From contig CAKPMB010000011.1 in NCBI GenBank assembly GCA_934167885.1, forward strand, positions 1 to 49,654: a stretch of 49,654 nucleotides of DNA, given 5' to 3'. The notes under the pieces were generated by a model. It made no database searches. It was not told the DNA's origin and saw nothing but the letters and a program-made list of their open reading frames with translations. This stretch comes from an uncultured Bacilli bacterium. GTDB taxonomy: Bacteria > Bacillota_I > Bacilli_A > RF39 > UBA660. The position numbers and the translations under genes were made by a program. Every line of letters starts with the position of its first letter. Positions within the stretch are counted from its first letter, which is position 1. Of this stretch, positions 24,165 to 32,953 are shown one piece after another.

Positions 24165-26210
24165 ATGAAAAAAATTGATACATTAAAAATTAAAATGAAA
24201 ATAAAAAAATTAAAAAATAAAATTCAAAATTTTATTGCCAATAATAAACTATTTGCAATATACATCTTATTAAGTTTGGTAGAAACTTTTTTAATAAGAT
24301 TATTAACAACTAAAGCAATTATTAGTTATAAACCCTTAATTACTGATTTAGGAATTATCATTATCTTAGGAAGTTTTGTCTTTTTTATAAAAAAGGATTC
24401 TAAAAAATATTTATACTTACAATTACTTCTTTGTTTTTATACTCTTATATGTGTTGTAAATGGTATTTATTATGCTTTTTATTCATCATATGCTTCCATA
24501 ACCGAATTAAATTCATTAGGACAAGCACATACAGTCGCTGGATCATTCTTTGAAAGATTATCTATTGGTCAATTTGTATATATATTATTTCCAGTTATTT
24601 TTATTTTTTGTTATAAAAAACTTCATTACAAAGTATTTAATTTTGAAGGGCAAAAAAAAGAACGCCAAAAGAAATTTAAAAAAGTTTTTCTTACAGGCTT
24701 AGCCTTTATTCTTTTATCATTTGCAACTGCTAAAGGCCAAGATTATAGTAGATTATACAAACAATGGAATAGAACTTATATTGTTAATCGTTTTGGTATT
24801 ATTCTTTATCAAACAAGTGATTTATTTAGTTCTTTAACATCTAAATTAACAACCATGTTTGGGTTTGAAAACGCCCTTATGGAAATGGATGATTTTTATA
24901 ACAATAAGGAAGATGATGAAACTAACAAATGGACAGGGATTTTTGAAGGATATAATGTAGTCTTTGTGCATATGGAAAGTATTCAAAGTTTTCTAATTGA
25001 TTTATCATTCAACAACGAAGAAGTATTACCAACTATTCACAAATTAATGAATGAAGGAATGTATTTTTCAAATTTTTATCCCGAAATAAGCACGGGAACA
25101 TCAAGTGATACCGAGTTTTCATTATTAACGTCCCTTCTCCCTACAAGAGTTGGGGTGGTCTTTACCAAATATTATAACCGTGATTATGTAACAATACCTA
25201 AGTTATTAAATGATAAAGGCTATTATACCTTTAGTATGCATGGTAATGATTTCACAATGTGGAATCGTCATAATGCCCATCCATCTCTTGGTTATAAAAA
25301 CTTCTATTTCAAAGATAAATACACTTATACTGATGATCAAGCTTTTAATCTAGGTATTAAAGATGAATATTTTTTTGAACAAAGTCTTAAATATTTAGAG
25401 AATATTGAAAAAGAGAATGCTAATTATATGGGAACGGTTATTACGCTATCAAACCACTCTCCTTACATATATTTAGATAAATATGCTAAATATGATTTAT
25501 CAAAAACATACATTGTTTATAACAGCAAGACACGTCGTTATGAAAATAAAAAAGTAGACTATTTAACAGGCACCACGATTGGAAATTATATTATTAGTTC
25601 ACATAGTGCTGATCTTGATTTAGGAAAATTTGTAAGTGGCATTGAAAATAGTGATGCTTTTAATAATACGATATTTGTATTTTATGGTGATCATGATGCT
25701 AGACTTTCAAAAGATCAATTCAACTACTATTATAATTACAATCCTGAAACAGATGAACTATTAGATAGTTCTGATCCAAACTACTATGATTATAATGATT
25801 ATGAACATCATTTAAATAAAAGTACACCATTAATTATTTGGAGCAAAAACAAAAATGTGCAAAATATAATTAAAGGTGAATACGATTATCCAATGGGAAT
25901 GATTGATGTTATGCCTACAATTGGTAATATGATTGGTATTAAAAATGAATATGCTCTAGGCCATGATATTTTCAGTATAAAATATGATAATATTGTGCCT
26001 TTCCCAGATGGTGATTATATAACAAGTGATTACTATTATAGTAGCACTAAAGATAATGCTTATGTTTTAAAAAATAATGCTATTATTAATGATGATATCA
26101 TCCAAAAAGGTATTGAATATACTAATAAACGAATTCAAATAAGTAATGATATTATCATTCACGATTTAATTAAATATAGACGCAATTATAAGAAAAATAA
26201 ATTATTATAA
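24165..26210 (+). CDS. LTA synthase family protein (phosphoglycerol transferase, sulfatase fold)
   Basis: 681 residues from the ATG at 24165, which follows AAGGAAG; a TTG six codons upstream would fall at the promoter. Five membrane helices occupy about residues 30-220. The extracellular sulfatase-like domain has metal ligand Glu in VFVHMESIQSF, the catalytic Thr in GTSSDTEF, and the distal FYGDHDARL metal site. Such enzymes polymerise glycerol phosphate from phosphatidylglycerol onto a lipid anchor (lipoteichoic acid). It is a single gene between a promoter and a shared terminator. Whether it is the main synthase or a primase-type paralog is not visible. Confidence 0.92.
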   Translation: MKKIDTLKIKMKIKKLKNKIQNFIANNKLFAIYILLSLVETFLIRLLTTKAIISYKPLITDLGIIIILGSFVFFIKKDSKKYLYLQLLLCFYTLICVVNGIYYAFYSSYASITELNSLGQAHTVAGSFFERLSIGQFVYILFPVIFIFCYKKLHYKVFNFEGQKKERQKKFKKVFLTGLAFILLSFATAKGQDYSRLYKQWNRTYIVNRFGIILYQTSDLFSSLTSKLTTMFGFENALMEMDDFYNNKEDDETNKWTGIFEGYNVVFVHMESIQSFLIDLSFNNEEVLPTIHKLMNEGMYFSNFYPEISTGTSSDTEFSLLTSLLPTRVGVVFTKYYNRDYVTIPKLLNDKGYYTFSMHGNDFTMWNRHNAHPSLGYKNFYFKDKYTYTDDQAFNLGIKDEYFFEQSLKYLENIEKENANYMGTVITLSNHSPYIYLDKYAKYDLSKTYIVYNSKTRRYENKKVDYLTGTTIGNYIISSHSADLDLGKFVSGIENSDAFNNTIFVFYGDHDARLSKDQFNYYYNYNPETDELLDSSDPNYYDYNDYEHHLNKSTPLIIWSKNKNVQNIIKGEYDYPMGMIDVMPTIGNMIGIKNEYALGHDIFSIKYDNIVPFPDGDYITSDYYYSSTKDNAYVLKNNAIINDDIIQKGIEYTNKRIQISNDIIIHDLIKYRRNYKKNKLL

Positions 26211-26245
26211 AAAAGAGGTTAAGTAAAAAAGCTACTTAACCTTTT
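26211..26245. terminator. Bidirectional terminator between the LTA synthase and surface protein A genes
   Basis: Perfect 10-bp stem AGGTTAAGTA/TACTTAACCT with a seven-base loop, preceded by A and followed by T. Confidence 0.8.
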
Positions 26246-28765
26246 CTATTGTAATTTTAAGTGATACGGACTAGATACTGTGCCATCACCTCTTGATATT
26301 AAAACATCAGATCGAATATTAATAACCGGACGCAAAGCGTTAGCATAATATAACATACCATATTGAACAACTTGACCATATCCTAATAAACTATTACCAA
26401 CCATTCCTTCAGAATAATAATAGTTAAAAGGTGTCATGGTCCAGTAAGAAACGTTAGAATTTAAATAAAAGTTTTTGTTTGTTATCTTATTTTTACCACC
26501 TGCATAAATAAGCTCCGATGCTGTTATTAAAGCAATGGGATATTTTAGATGAGCATTACCATAAAGAGATGTGACACTAAACTTTTCAGTATCATTTTCA
26601 CATTTAAATGACGGATTATTTAATGTTAAAGCTCCTCTAAAATTTATTGTTTTATTAAGCGCAATTTCGCCTGTCGTAGTAATACTTCGCTCATTACAAA
26701 AGGTATTATCAACTAAGTAATCAGTTAACTTATGATTATTATCATCCAGATTATTTAAGATATTATTTTCATACCATAAATCTATTTCTTTTTTAGCATT
26801 AGAAGAAATAGTATCTAAATACATTGAATCAACATCTTTAGAAAAATATCCAATTGTTTCACATAAAGCCGCATACTTGGTTTTATAATCTGTTACTTTT
26901 ATAAGTAATTCACATCCATCATTCGTGGTTATTTTACAAGTATACATATTGATTTTATTAGCATCCATCATTTCTAAATATGTTGCTTCCATAATATTAC
27001 CACTTAAATAAAATTTATGATCTTGCTCATTATAAGTATAAGCATCCGCCCAATAATATTTAGAAGTATTTCTAGAAAATGATATGGAAGAATTTTCATA
27101 ACTTTTTACTTCAAAATTATCACCATACATATAGCCAACATACGATAAATCAGATGACCTATCATTATACTTATATAATTTTTGGTTAATAGAAGATGCA
27201 TTACCACGAGCATCAGCACTTGCTCCTGCATAAATTAAACGAATACTTCCATCACCATTCGTTCTTATAATCTTCCAATAATATCCTCCAAAATAAACAT
27301 TATTGTTTTGAACATCACCACGGTAATAGTAAACATCACCATAATTATCAACATTTTTATATAAACCAATTTCTGATCTTATCGTATCAGTTAATGTTGA
27401 TGAATAAACATCAGCTAAAGTAATATTGGTAATATTGTTTTCTATTTTAAGAGAAATGATTTTATAAAGTTTTTGACAAGTATAGCCAACAGATAATTCT
27501 CCGCATGTATAATAACCAAGATAATTATCAGAAATTTCATCTCTTTTATAATCTGTAATTGAATACATTCCTGTTTTCTCATCAAAAGTATATTGTTTAC
27601 CAAACCCAAAATAGGTTGCTGATACTTTTAAAACATTTGAAACATTTGTTGAGACTTTTTCAATATATCTATAACTTGGAGCGGTATCATTTAAATTAGG
27701 TTCCCCTTTATTGGCAATATTCGTTTTAGCAACATCAACCGATTCACTTAAGCTATCACTTACTAACATACAATCAACTAGTTTATTAAAACCATTATTT
27801 AAACAATAGTTATTGCCTTTAACTTCTACTCTTTTGATAAAACTTTGCATCAATTCTTTATTTTTGTATATTTCTAACAAAACATTAGTCTTTCCATTCG
27901 CATCATTATTTGGATGGACAAAGACTTGAATTTCAACAGTTTTATTTTTAGTGAATAGATAGGTTAAATCTAACATATCACTTTTTTCTTCGACTGTGTT
28001 TCCTTCACTATCTTTATAACTAAACTTTATATCACTATTGGTGCCTGTTACTTTTAAATTCATGGTATCATTGCTGTCTTTACCAAGGTCTTCTATATTT
28101 ATAAAGTTGCTTATCTTGGCAATGAAATAGGCCTTATTATTCTCTACATATGTATCACTAGTTTCCATTGATAAAGGCATATTCATTGTTTCTAATCCTG
28201 CATCAACATTGACTTTAAAGTTTAAATAACTATTAGCCCATTCTGTTGCTTTATAACTAGCATTACTTTCCGTATCACTTATTGTTGTTTCTTCATCTAC
28301 CCAAAATCTTAATGTATAATTCTTAGTAGTTTCGGTATATGTTTTGGCATCTATCTTATCTACATAGATTCTTCGATTATTAAAGTCACTATACCTTATA
28401 CCATCTATTAAGACTTTGCCATCACATTCTAGGTATATCATAATATATTTAGCATCTATTCTAATCTTATTACTTATCTCTTCACCATAATTTAAAGTGA
28501 TTCCATAATAGATATCTTTATCACTCGTGTTCTTACTTAATACTTTAAAACTTATAGTGTTATCATCTCTTTTTAAAGCTTCTTCCTTAGTCTCTGGAAA
28601 TATCCCACTTACATGAACTTCATTATTCTCTAAATAATTTAGATAGATTTCCCCGTTTAAAAGATTTTGCATACCACTATACTTTTGATAAGTATAAAAG
28701 GCATAACTTACGCCTAACAATAAGACTAGGCCTAATACCATTAATATATTCTTCCTAGTCTTCAT
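26246..28765 (-). CDS. Surface protein A, paralog of the protein at 38076-40616
   Basis: 839 residues. Short basic N terminus (MKTRKN), one hydrophobic segment (about 8-25, signal anchor or signal peptide), then an extracellular protein. Residues 1-363 are nearly identical to paralog B; from there the two diverge. Islands of similarity remain: YGDVYYYRGDVQNNNVYFGG with YWKIIRTNGDGSIRLIY (about 475-520), and a C-terminal module with YPIALIT, YWTMTP, RPVINIRSDV and GDGTVSSPY. This C-terminal pattern is common in secreted proteins of gut Firmicutes (possibly DUF6273-like), with unknown function. No sortase signal. Start preceded by GGAGTG. It has a long leader with a G9 tract, pointing to variable expression. 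Confidence 0.85.
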   Translation of the reverse strand: MKTRKNILMVLGLVLLLGVSYAFYTYQKYSGMQNLLNGEIYLNYLENNEVHVSGIFPETKEEALKRDDNTISFKVLSKNTSDKDIYYGITLNYGEEISNKIRIDAKYIMIYLECDGKVLIDGIRYSDFNNRRIYVDKIDAKTYTETTKNYTLRFWVDEETTISDTESNASYKATEWANSYLNFKVNVDAGLETMNMPLSMETSDTYVENNKAYFIAKISNFINIEDLGKDSNDTMNLKVTGTNSDIKFSYKDSEGNTVEEKSDMLDLTYLFTKNKTVEIQVFVHPNNDANGKTNVLLEIYKNKELMQSFIKRVEVKGNNYCLNNGFNKLVDCMLVSDSLSESVDVAKTNIANKGEPNLNDTAPSYRYIEKVSTNVSNVLKVSATYFGFGKQYTFDEKTGMYSITDYKRDEISDNYLGYYTCGELSVGYTCQKLYKIISLKIENNITNITLADVYSSTLTDTIRSEIGLYKNVDNYGDVYYYRGDVQNNNVYFGGYYWKIIRTNGDGSIRLIYAGASADARGNASSINQKLYKYNDRSSDLSYVGYMYGDNFEVKSYENSSISFSRNTSKYYWADAYTYNEQDHKFYLSGNIMEATYLEMMDANKINMYTCKITTNDGCELLIKVTDYKTKYAALCETIGYFSKDVDSMYLDTISSNAKKEIDLWYENNILNNLDDNNHKLTDYLVDNTFCNERSITTTGEIALNKTINFRGALTLNNPSFKCENDTEKFSVTSLYGNAHLKYPIALITASELIYAGGKNKITNKNFYLNSNVSYWTMTPFNYYYSEGMVGNSLLGYGQVVQYGMLYYANALRPVINIRSDVLISRGDGTVSSPYHLKLQ

Positions 28766-28781
28766 ATTTCACTCCACATAA

Positions 28782-28806
28782 AAGAACAAGACTTAATCTT
28801 GTTCTT
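28782..28806 (-). other. Leader hairpin just upstream of the surface protein A start
   Basis: Perfect 10-bp stem AAGAACAAGA/TCTTGTTCTT with a five-base loop, followed on the minus strand by TTTTAT and then the GGAGTG ribosome binding site. It may be a transcript-stabilising hairpin or an attenuator. Copy 2 at 40634-40656 keeps nine of the pairs. Confidence 0.6.
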
Positions 28807-28849
28807 GCTTGTTTACATTCTAAATTAGGTTTGTTACTTAATAAAGTAA

Positions 28850-28858
28850 CCCCCCCCC
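28850..28858 (-). repeat. Homopolymeric tract, G9 on the sense strand, in the leader of surface protein A
   Basis: Nine C on the plus strand (nine G in the transcript), in a region otherwise almost devoid of G and C. It lies about 85 bases before the start codon and abuts a GTTACTT/AAGTAAC hairpin (28833-28850). The paralog has 12. Such runs are prone to slipped-strand mispairing. Confidence 0.85.
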
Positions 28859-28904
28859 ATATTGACATTATTTGACACATTTATTTTGATACTATTTAAC
28901 ACTT
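28859..28904 (-). promoter_or_regulatory. Tandem TGTYAAATA-type repeats in the leader of surface protein A
   Basis: On the minus strand four related words follow one another: TGTTAAATA, TATCAAAATA, TGTCAAATA, TGTCAATA, at spacings of about 10, 14 and 10 bases. The same series is kept upstream of paralog B. Possible binding sites for a regulator; none is identified. Confidence 0.4.
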
Positions 28905-28912
28905 TTCATCAT
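28892..28912 (-). CDS. Possible leader peptide MMKSVK upstream of surface protein A
   Basis: A 6-codon reading frame with stop (ATG ATG AAA AGT GTT AAA TAG) directly after AAGGGAT, in the predicted 5' leader. The identical peptide lies at 40747-40767 in the paralog leader. It may only be conserved because the whole leader is duplicated. Confidence 0.25.
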   Translation of the reverse strand: MMKSVK

Positions 28913-28938
28913 ATCCCTTGTTTTATTTTTCTAATATG

Positions 28939-28967
28939 ATTTTATCAAATAATGTTAGGACTTTCAA
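28939..28967 (-). promoter_or_regulatory. Promoter of surface protein A
   Basis: Minus strand TTGAAA (28962-28967), 17 bases, TAAAAT (28939-28944), right after the rluD-type stop codon. Paralog B has the equivalent pair at the same relative place. It implies a leader of about 165 bases containing the G tract. Confidence 0.6.
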
Positions 28968-28972
28968 CTATT

Positions 28973-29650
28973 TTATAACTCATGTTCTTTTATAAAATTA
29001 AATTTACTGAACCAACTAGTAGCTGGATATGCTGTAAAAGTCATTAATTCATTTTTTACGGGGTGTTTAAATGATAATTGGTATGCAAATAAACCTATTT
29101 CTTTAACCTTATCATGGCCATAACGATTATCACCAACAAGCGAATAACCTCTACTTTGAAATTGAACTCTTATTTGATGATGACGACCAGTCTTTAAGAA
29201 AACCTTAACTAAACTTATATCTTGCGTTTTTTGATATTCTACTAATTCATAAGATAATTCAGCATATTTACCATCTGCTTTTGTCGATACAATTGTATTG
29301 AAATCATCCATTTTTTTCAAATAATCGACAAATGTTCCTTTGTTAGCTGGATGTCCATGAACAATGGCAAGATATGTCTTATGAACATTATTTAACCTTA
29401 TTTCATTAGAAAGACGACTTGCGGCTTTGGATGTTTTGGCAAAAACCATGACACCTCCAACTACTCTATCAAGTCGATGAACAAGGCCTAAGTAAACATT
29501 CCCCGGTTTATGATATTTTTCTTTTAAATATTCTTTAATTATCGTTAACATATCAATATCATTGGTGTTATCTTTTTGACTTAGAATATTTATATCTTTT
29601 ACAACAACAATAATGTGATTATCTTCATATAAAACATTTAGTTTATTCAT
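28973..29650 (-). CDS. RluA/RluD-family pseudouridine synthase
   Basis: 225 residues from the ATG at 29650, which has GGAAGAG upstream; a longer form lacks support. The catalytic motif HRLDRVVGGVMVFAKT is present with the active-site Asp, followed by TGRHHQIRVQF near residue 165, both typical of RluA-type enzymes that isomerise uridine in rRNA or tRNA. There is no S4 domain and the protein is short, so it is an RluA-like single-domain form; the target site cannot be predicted. Its start overlaps the end of the methyltransferase gene by eight bases, suggesting paired expression of two rRNA modification enzymes. Confidence 0.92.
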   Translation of the reverse strand: MNKLNVLYEDNHIIVVVKDINILSQKDNTNDIDMLTIIKEYLKEKYHKPGNVYLGLVHRLDRVVGGVMVFAKTSKAASRLSNEIRLNNVHKTYLAIVHGHPANKGTFVDYLKKMDDFNTIVSTKADGKYAELSYELVEYQKTQDISLVKVFLKTGRHHQIRVQFQSRGYSLVGDNRYGHDKVKEIGLFAYQLSFKHPVKNELMTFTAYPATSWFSKFNFIKEHEL

Positions 29651-30509
29651 AATCAACTCTTCCATAAATACCACATGGTAGTATTAAATCATTTTGTTTT
29701 ATTGGAAGACCTATTTCTCCAACAGAAATCTTTCCTAATTTATTAGCATTAATTGTTAATTTTAATAAGTTTTCAAGTAAAACTGGTGATAAGCCAGAAT
29801 ATGAGTTTACTAAAACAAATAATGGTTCATCACTTAATAAATCTTTGCACAATGAAAGAAGAATGAATAAATCTTTCTCAATATCCCATACTTCGCCATT
29901 TGCTCCACGGCCAAATGATGGTGGGTCCATAATTATGGCATCATACTTATTTCCTCGTCTTATTTCACGTTTAACAAATTTTATAACATCATCGACAATA
30001 TAGCGAACCATCGATGTATCTAAATTATTACTTGTAACATTTTCTTTAGCCCAATCTACCATTCCTCGAGATGAATCAACATGCGTAACATGAGCACCGG
30101 CCTTCATCGAAGCAATGGTTGCGCCTCCTGTATAAGCGAATAAATTTAAAACTTTAACTTGACGGTTTGCATTACTTATTTTTTCACGAATATAATTCCA
30201 ATTATAGGCTTGTTCTGGAAATAATCCAGTATGTTTAAAACCCATTTGTTTTAGATTAAAAACTAAATCACGATAATGAACTTGCCAACTTTTGGGAGTG
30301 TTTTTTTTATTTTCCCAATATCCTCCGCCTTTATTAGAACGATAATAAACAGCATTAATCTTATCTTTATATATATTTTCTAAATCACCATTATCCCACA
30401 TAACTTGTGGATCTGGCCTTAATAAACATACATTTCCCCACATTTCTAATTTCATACCATTACTTGAATCAAGAATACAAAAATCCTTGTAATCATCTAC
30501 AAATTTCAT
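29643..30509 (-). CDS. SAM-dependent rRNA methyltransferase (RlmI-like)
   Basis: 288 residues. Class I methyltransferase with motif I VLNLFAYTGGATIASMKAG, motif II VTHVDSSRGMVDWAKEN, and catalytic DPPSFGRG. These features are those of the RlmI/RlmK family that methylates 23S rRNA. The N-terminal PUA domain of RlmI is missing or reduced, so the exact base is uncertain. Start follows AGGTGAT. Overlaps the pseudouridine synthase gene downstream. Confidence 0.85.
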   Translation of the reverse strand: MKFVDDYKDFCILDSSNGMKLEMWGNVCLLRPDPQVMWDNGDLENIYKDKINAVYYRSNKGGGYWENKKNTPKSWQVHYRDLVFNLKQMGFKHTGLFPEQAYNWNYIREKISNANRQVKVLNLFAYTGGATIASMKAGAHVTHVDSSRGMVDWAKENVTSNNLDTSMVRYIVDDVIKFVKREIRRGNKYDAIIMDPPSFGRGANGEVWDIEKDLFILLSLCKDLLSDEPLFVLVNSYSGLSPVLLENLLKLTINANKLGKISVGEIGLPIKQNDLILPCGIYGRVDYE

Positions 30510-30548
30510 AAATCACCTACTACCTAATTATAATATATTATTATCAAA

Positions 30549-30573
30549 ATAAAAAGAGGCTATTTGGCCTCTT
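30549..30573 (-). terminator. Terminator of rny
   Basis: Minus strand AAGAGGC/GCCTCTT stem, six-base loop, then a T run. It includes the last codons of rny. Confidence 0.75.
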
Positions 30574-32110
30574 CGGTTGCTCTTATTTCACGAATTACTG
30601 TTACTTTAATTGTTCCCGGATATTGCATTTCACTCTCAATCTTTTCTTTAACATCACGTGCTATTTTATAACTTGTTAAATCATCTACTTCTTCTGGTTT
30701 AACAATTACACGAAGTTCTCTTCCTGCTGACACAGCAAATGACTTATCAACACCTGGCATATCATTAGCGATTTGTTCTAATTGTTCAAGTCTTTTGATA
30801 TAATTTTCCAAGCTATCATTACGAGCACCAGGCCGAGATGCTGATAGAGCATCGGCAATAGCAACGATAACAGATATAACACTTGTTGCTTCTGTATCAC
30901 CATGGTGAGAAGCAATAGCATTAATTACTGTTTCATTTTCATGATATTTTTTAGCTATATTAACACCAATTTCAACATGACTTCCTTCTATTTCATGATC
31001 AATAGCTTTTCCTATATCATGTAAAAGACCAGCCCGTCGTGCTAAGATAACATTTTCTCCTAATTCACCAGCAATAATACCTGATAAATTAGCAACTTCA
31101 ATTGAATGTGTTAAAGCATTTTGACCATAACTTGTTCTAAAATGAAGTTTACCAATTATTTCTATTAAACCTGGTTCAAATTTGGTTAAGCCTAATTCAA
31201 ATAAGGCATTGTTACCATATTCGATTATTTTTTCATTAATTTCTTTACAAGTTTTATCATATAACTCTTCAATACGTGTTGGATGAATACGGCCATCTTT
31301 AATTAATGTTTCAAGCGTAACTCTTGCAATTTCACGACGTAATGGATCAAAACTTGAAAGGACAATTGTTTCAGGAGTATCATCAATAATTAAATCTACC
31401 CCTGTTATGGCTTCAATTGTTCGAATATTTCTTCCTTCACGACCAATTATCCGACCTTTCATATCATCATTTGGTAATTCAACAACCGTAACCGTTTGTT
31501 CATTAGCAATACTACTAGCATATTTTTGCATAGATAAAACTAACATATCACGCGCTTTCTTATCACAATCTAATTTAGCTTCATTTTGTCTATCTTTAAT
31601 GTAGCTTGCAATCTCTTTAGTCATGGCCTCTTTAACTTTATCCATAACCATTTTCTTAGCTTCTTCTCTAGAAATACCAGATAATTCATTCAATACTTTA
31701 ATTTGTTCTTGTTTTATCTCTTCAATTTTTACTTTTTCTTCTTGGACAGCAGCTTGTTTGTCAATAATTTTAGATTCACGTTCATCAAGAGCTTCTTCTC
31801 TTTTTTGAAATAGAGCATCACGTTTATCAATACTATCTTCACGTTGAACTAAACGATTTTCGGTTTCTTTTAATTCTTGTTTTTTCTCTTTAATTTCACG
31901 ATCTGCTTCAAGCTTCAAACGATGTATTTCTTCTTTTGTTTCAAGAATTGACTCACGTTTATTTTTATCAGCCTCTTTTTTAGCTTTTTCTAAAATCTCT
32001 AATGCCTTACGGCTTGCAATATTACCTTTAATGTAATTTACACACAAGGTTAAAACAACACCAACTACTAGACCTACTAAAGAAAGTAAAACAACTAACC
32101 ATGTGTCCAT
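30560..32110 (-). CDS. rny: Ribonuclease Y
   Basis: 516 residues, the usual RNase Y length, from the ATG at 32110 preceded by AAAGGAGG. N-terminal membrane helix (about 5-25), long coiled coil (about 30-190), KH domain with GRIIGREGRNIRTIE, and HD domain with LLHDIGKAIDHEIEGSHVEIG. It is the membrane-bound endoribonuclease that starts mRNA decay in many Firmicutes. It is transcribed divergently from recU, with its own promoter and a leader of over 100 bases containing two small hairpins. Confidence 0.96.
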   Translation of the reverse strand: MDTWLVVLLSLVGLVVGVVLTLCVNYIKGNIASRKALEILEKAKKEADKNKRESILETKEEIHRLKLEADREIKEKKQELKETENRLVQREDSIDKRDALFQKREEALDERESKIIDKQAAVQEEKVKIEEIKQEQIKVLNELSGISREEAKKMVMDKVKEAMTKEIASYIKDRQNEAKLDCDKKARDMLVLSMQKYASSIANEQTVTVVELPNDDMKGRIIGREGRNIRTIEAITGVDLIIDDTPETIVLSSFDPLRREIARVTLETLIKDGRIHPTRIEELYDKTCKEINEKIIEYGNNALFELGLTKFEPGLIEIIGKLHFRTSYGQNALTHSIEVANLSGIIAGELGENVILARRAGLLHDIGKAIDHEIEGSHVEIGVNIAKKYHENETVINAIASHHGDTEATSVISVIVAIADALSASRPGARNDSLENYIKRLEQLEQIANDMPGVDKSFAVSAGRELRVIVKPEEVDDLTSYKIARDVKEKIESEMQYPGTIKVTVIREIRATEEAK

Positions 32111-32224
32111 TTTTCCTCCTTTAAAATCCAATTTTTGGACAGAAATATGTTTTAAACAACATATACACAATAAATTTAAATACTATATATAAAAATAAAA
32201 TATAAAACATAATATCTAATAACT

Positions 32225-32253
32225 ATTTTAAAGATTTATAAATATGATGTCAA
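32225..32253 (-). promoter_or_regulatory. Promoter of rny
   Basis: Minus strand TTGACA (32248-32253), 17 bases, TAAAAT (32225-32230). The resulting leader to the ATG is about 110 bases and very AT-rich. Confidence 0.7.
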
Positions 32254-32362
32254 CTTATTTTACCAATAATTTAAAAAACTCTTTACAATGCTCAATGGAT
32301 AAAATTTACAATATCTGTAGAATTTCCTTATCTAATATAGTATAATTAAATAAGGTGATTGA

Positions 32363-32953
32363 ATGAATTACCCAAATGGTATTAAAAAAAGTCAGAATAA
32401 AATAAATACACTATCTGATAATGATAAAAATATAAATTATAAAAATAGAGGTATGACGTTAGAAAAAATGTTAAATGATACTAATAAATATTATTGTGAT
32501 ACCTTAAAAGCTTTTGTTTATAAAAAACCTACACCTATAAAATTAGTAAAGGTTAATTATAAAGAAAAAAGAATTGATGAAGCATATTTTGATAAACCAT
32601 CGACAACTGATTATAATGGTTTATATGAGGGAAAATATATTGATTTTGAAGCGAAGGAAACAAATAATTTAAAAGATTTTCCTATTGCTAACATCCATGC
32701 TCATCAACTTGCATATATGCGTAATATTATGAACGCTAAGGGCATATGTTTTCTAATTGTTAGATGGGTTAAATTAAATCGGGTGTATTTATTAATGACG
32801 AAAGATTTATTTGCATATTTAGATAATGTCAAAAGTTCTAAAATACCCCTTACCTATTTTGAAGAAAAGGGTTATTTAATAAAAGAAAAATTTATTCCTT
32901 GTTTGGATTATTTAGAAATAATTGATAAAATTGGAGGTTTATATGAAAAATAA
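32363..32953 (+). CDS. recU: Holliday junction resolvase RecU
   Basis: 196 residues. It contains the RecU core NRGMTLEKML, PSTTDYNGLYEGKYIDFEAKET (Asp/Glu/Lys of the PD-(D/E)XK nuclease, split by the family stalk), and IHAHQLAYM. RecU cuts four-way junctions in recombination and chromosome segregation. A TATAAT box lies about 20 bases upstream (32340-32345) with a weak -35. The recU-pbp pair is the same as in B. subtilis; the two genes overlap by 11 bases. Confidence 0.95.
   Translation: MNYPNGIKKSQNKINTLSDNDKNINYKNRGMTLEKMLNDTNKYYCDTLKAFVYKKPTPIKLVKVNYKEKRIDEAYFDKPSTTDYNGLYEGKYIDFEAKETNNLKDFPIANIHAHQLAYMRNIMNAKGICFLIVRWVKLNRVYLLMTKDLFAYLDNVKSSKIPLTYFEEKGYLIKEKFIPCLDYLEIIDKIGGLYEK

Larger units (their letters stand above)
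27676..28946 (-). repeat. Long repeat, copy 1 (5' coding half plus leader of surface protein A)
   Basis: 1,090 bp of coding sequence up to the ATG align without any indel to 39527-40616, with scattered substitutions. Similarity continues about 180 bases through the leader. The sharp loss of similarity inside the gene suggests a conserved N-terminal cassette joined to different C-terminal parts. Confidence 0.9.

Noticed and set aside
28780..28890. In copy A a reading frame runs from an ATG before the G9 tract through the tract to a stop overlapping the surface-protein start.
   Set aside because: In copy B the tract and flank differ by four bases in total and the frame stops soon after the tract, so the frame is not conserved.
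28859..28900. TTGACA boxes on the plus strand in the leader of surface protein A as a promoter.
   Set aside because: No -10 box at 16-18 bases and no plus-strand gene downstream; the words are better read as the repeated TGTYAA series of the minus strand.
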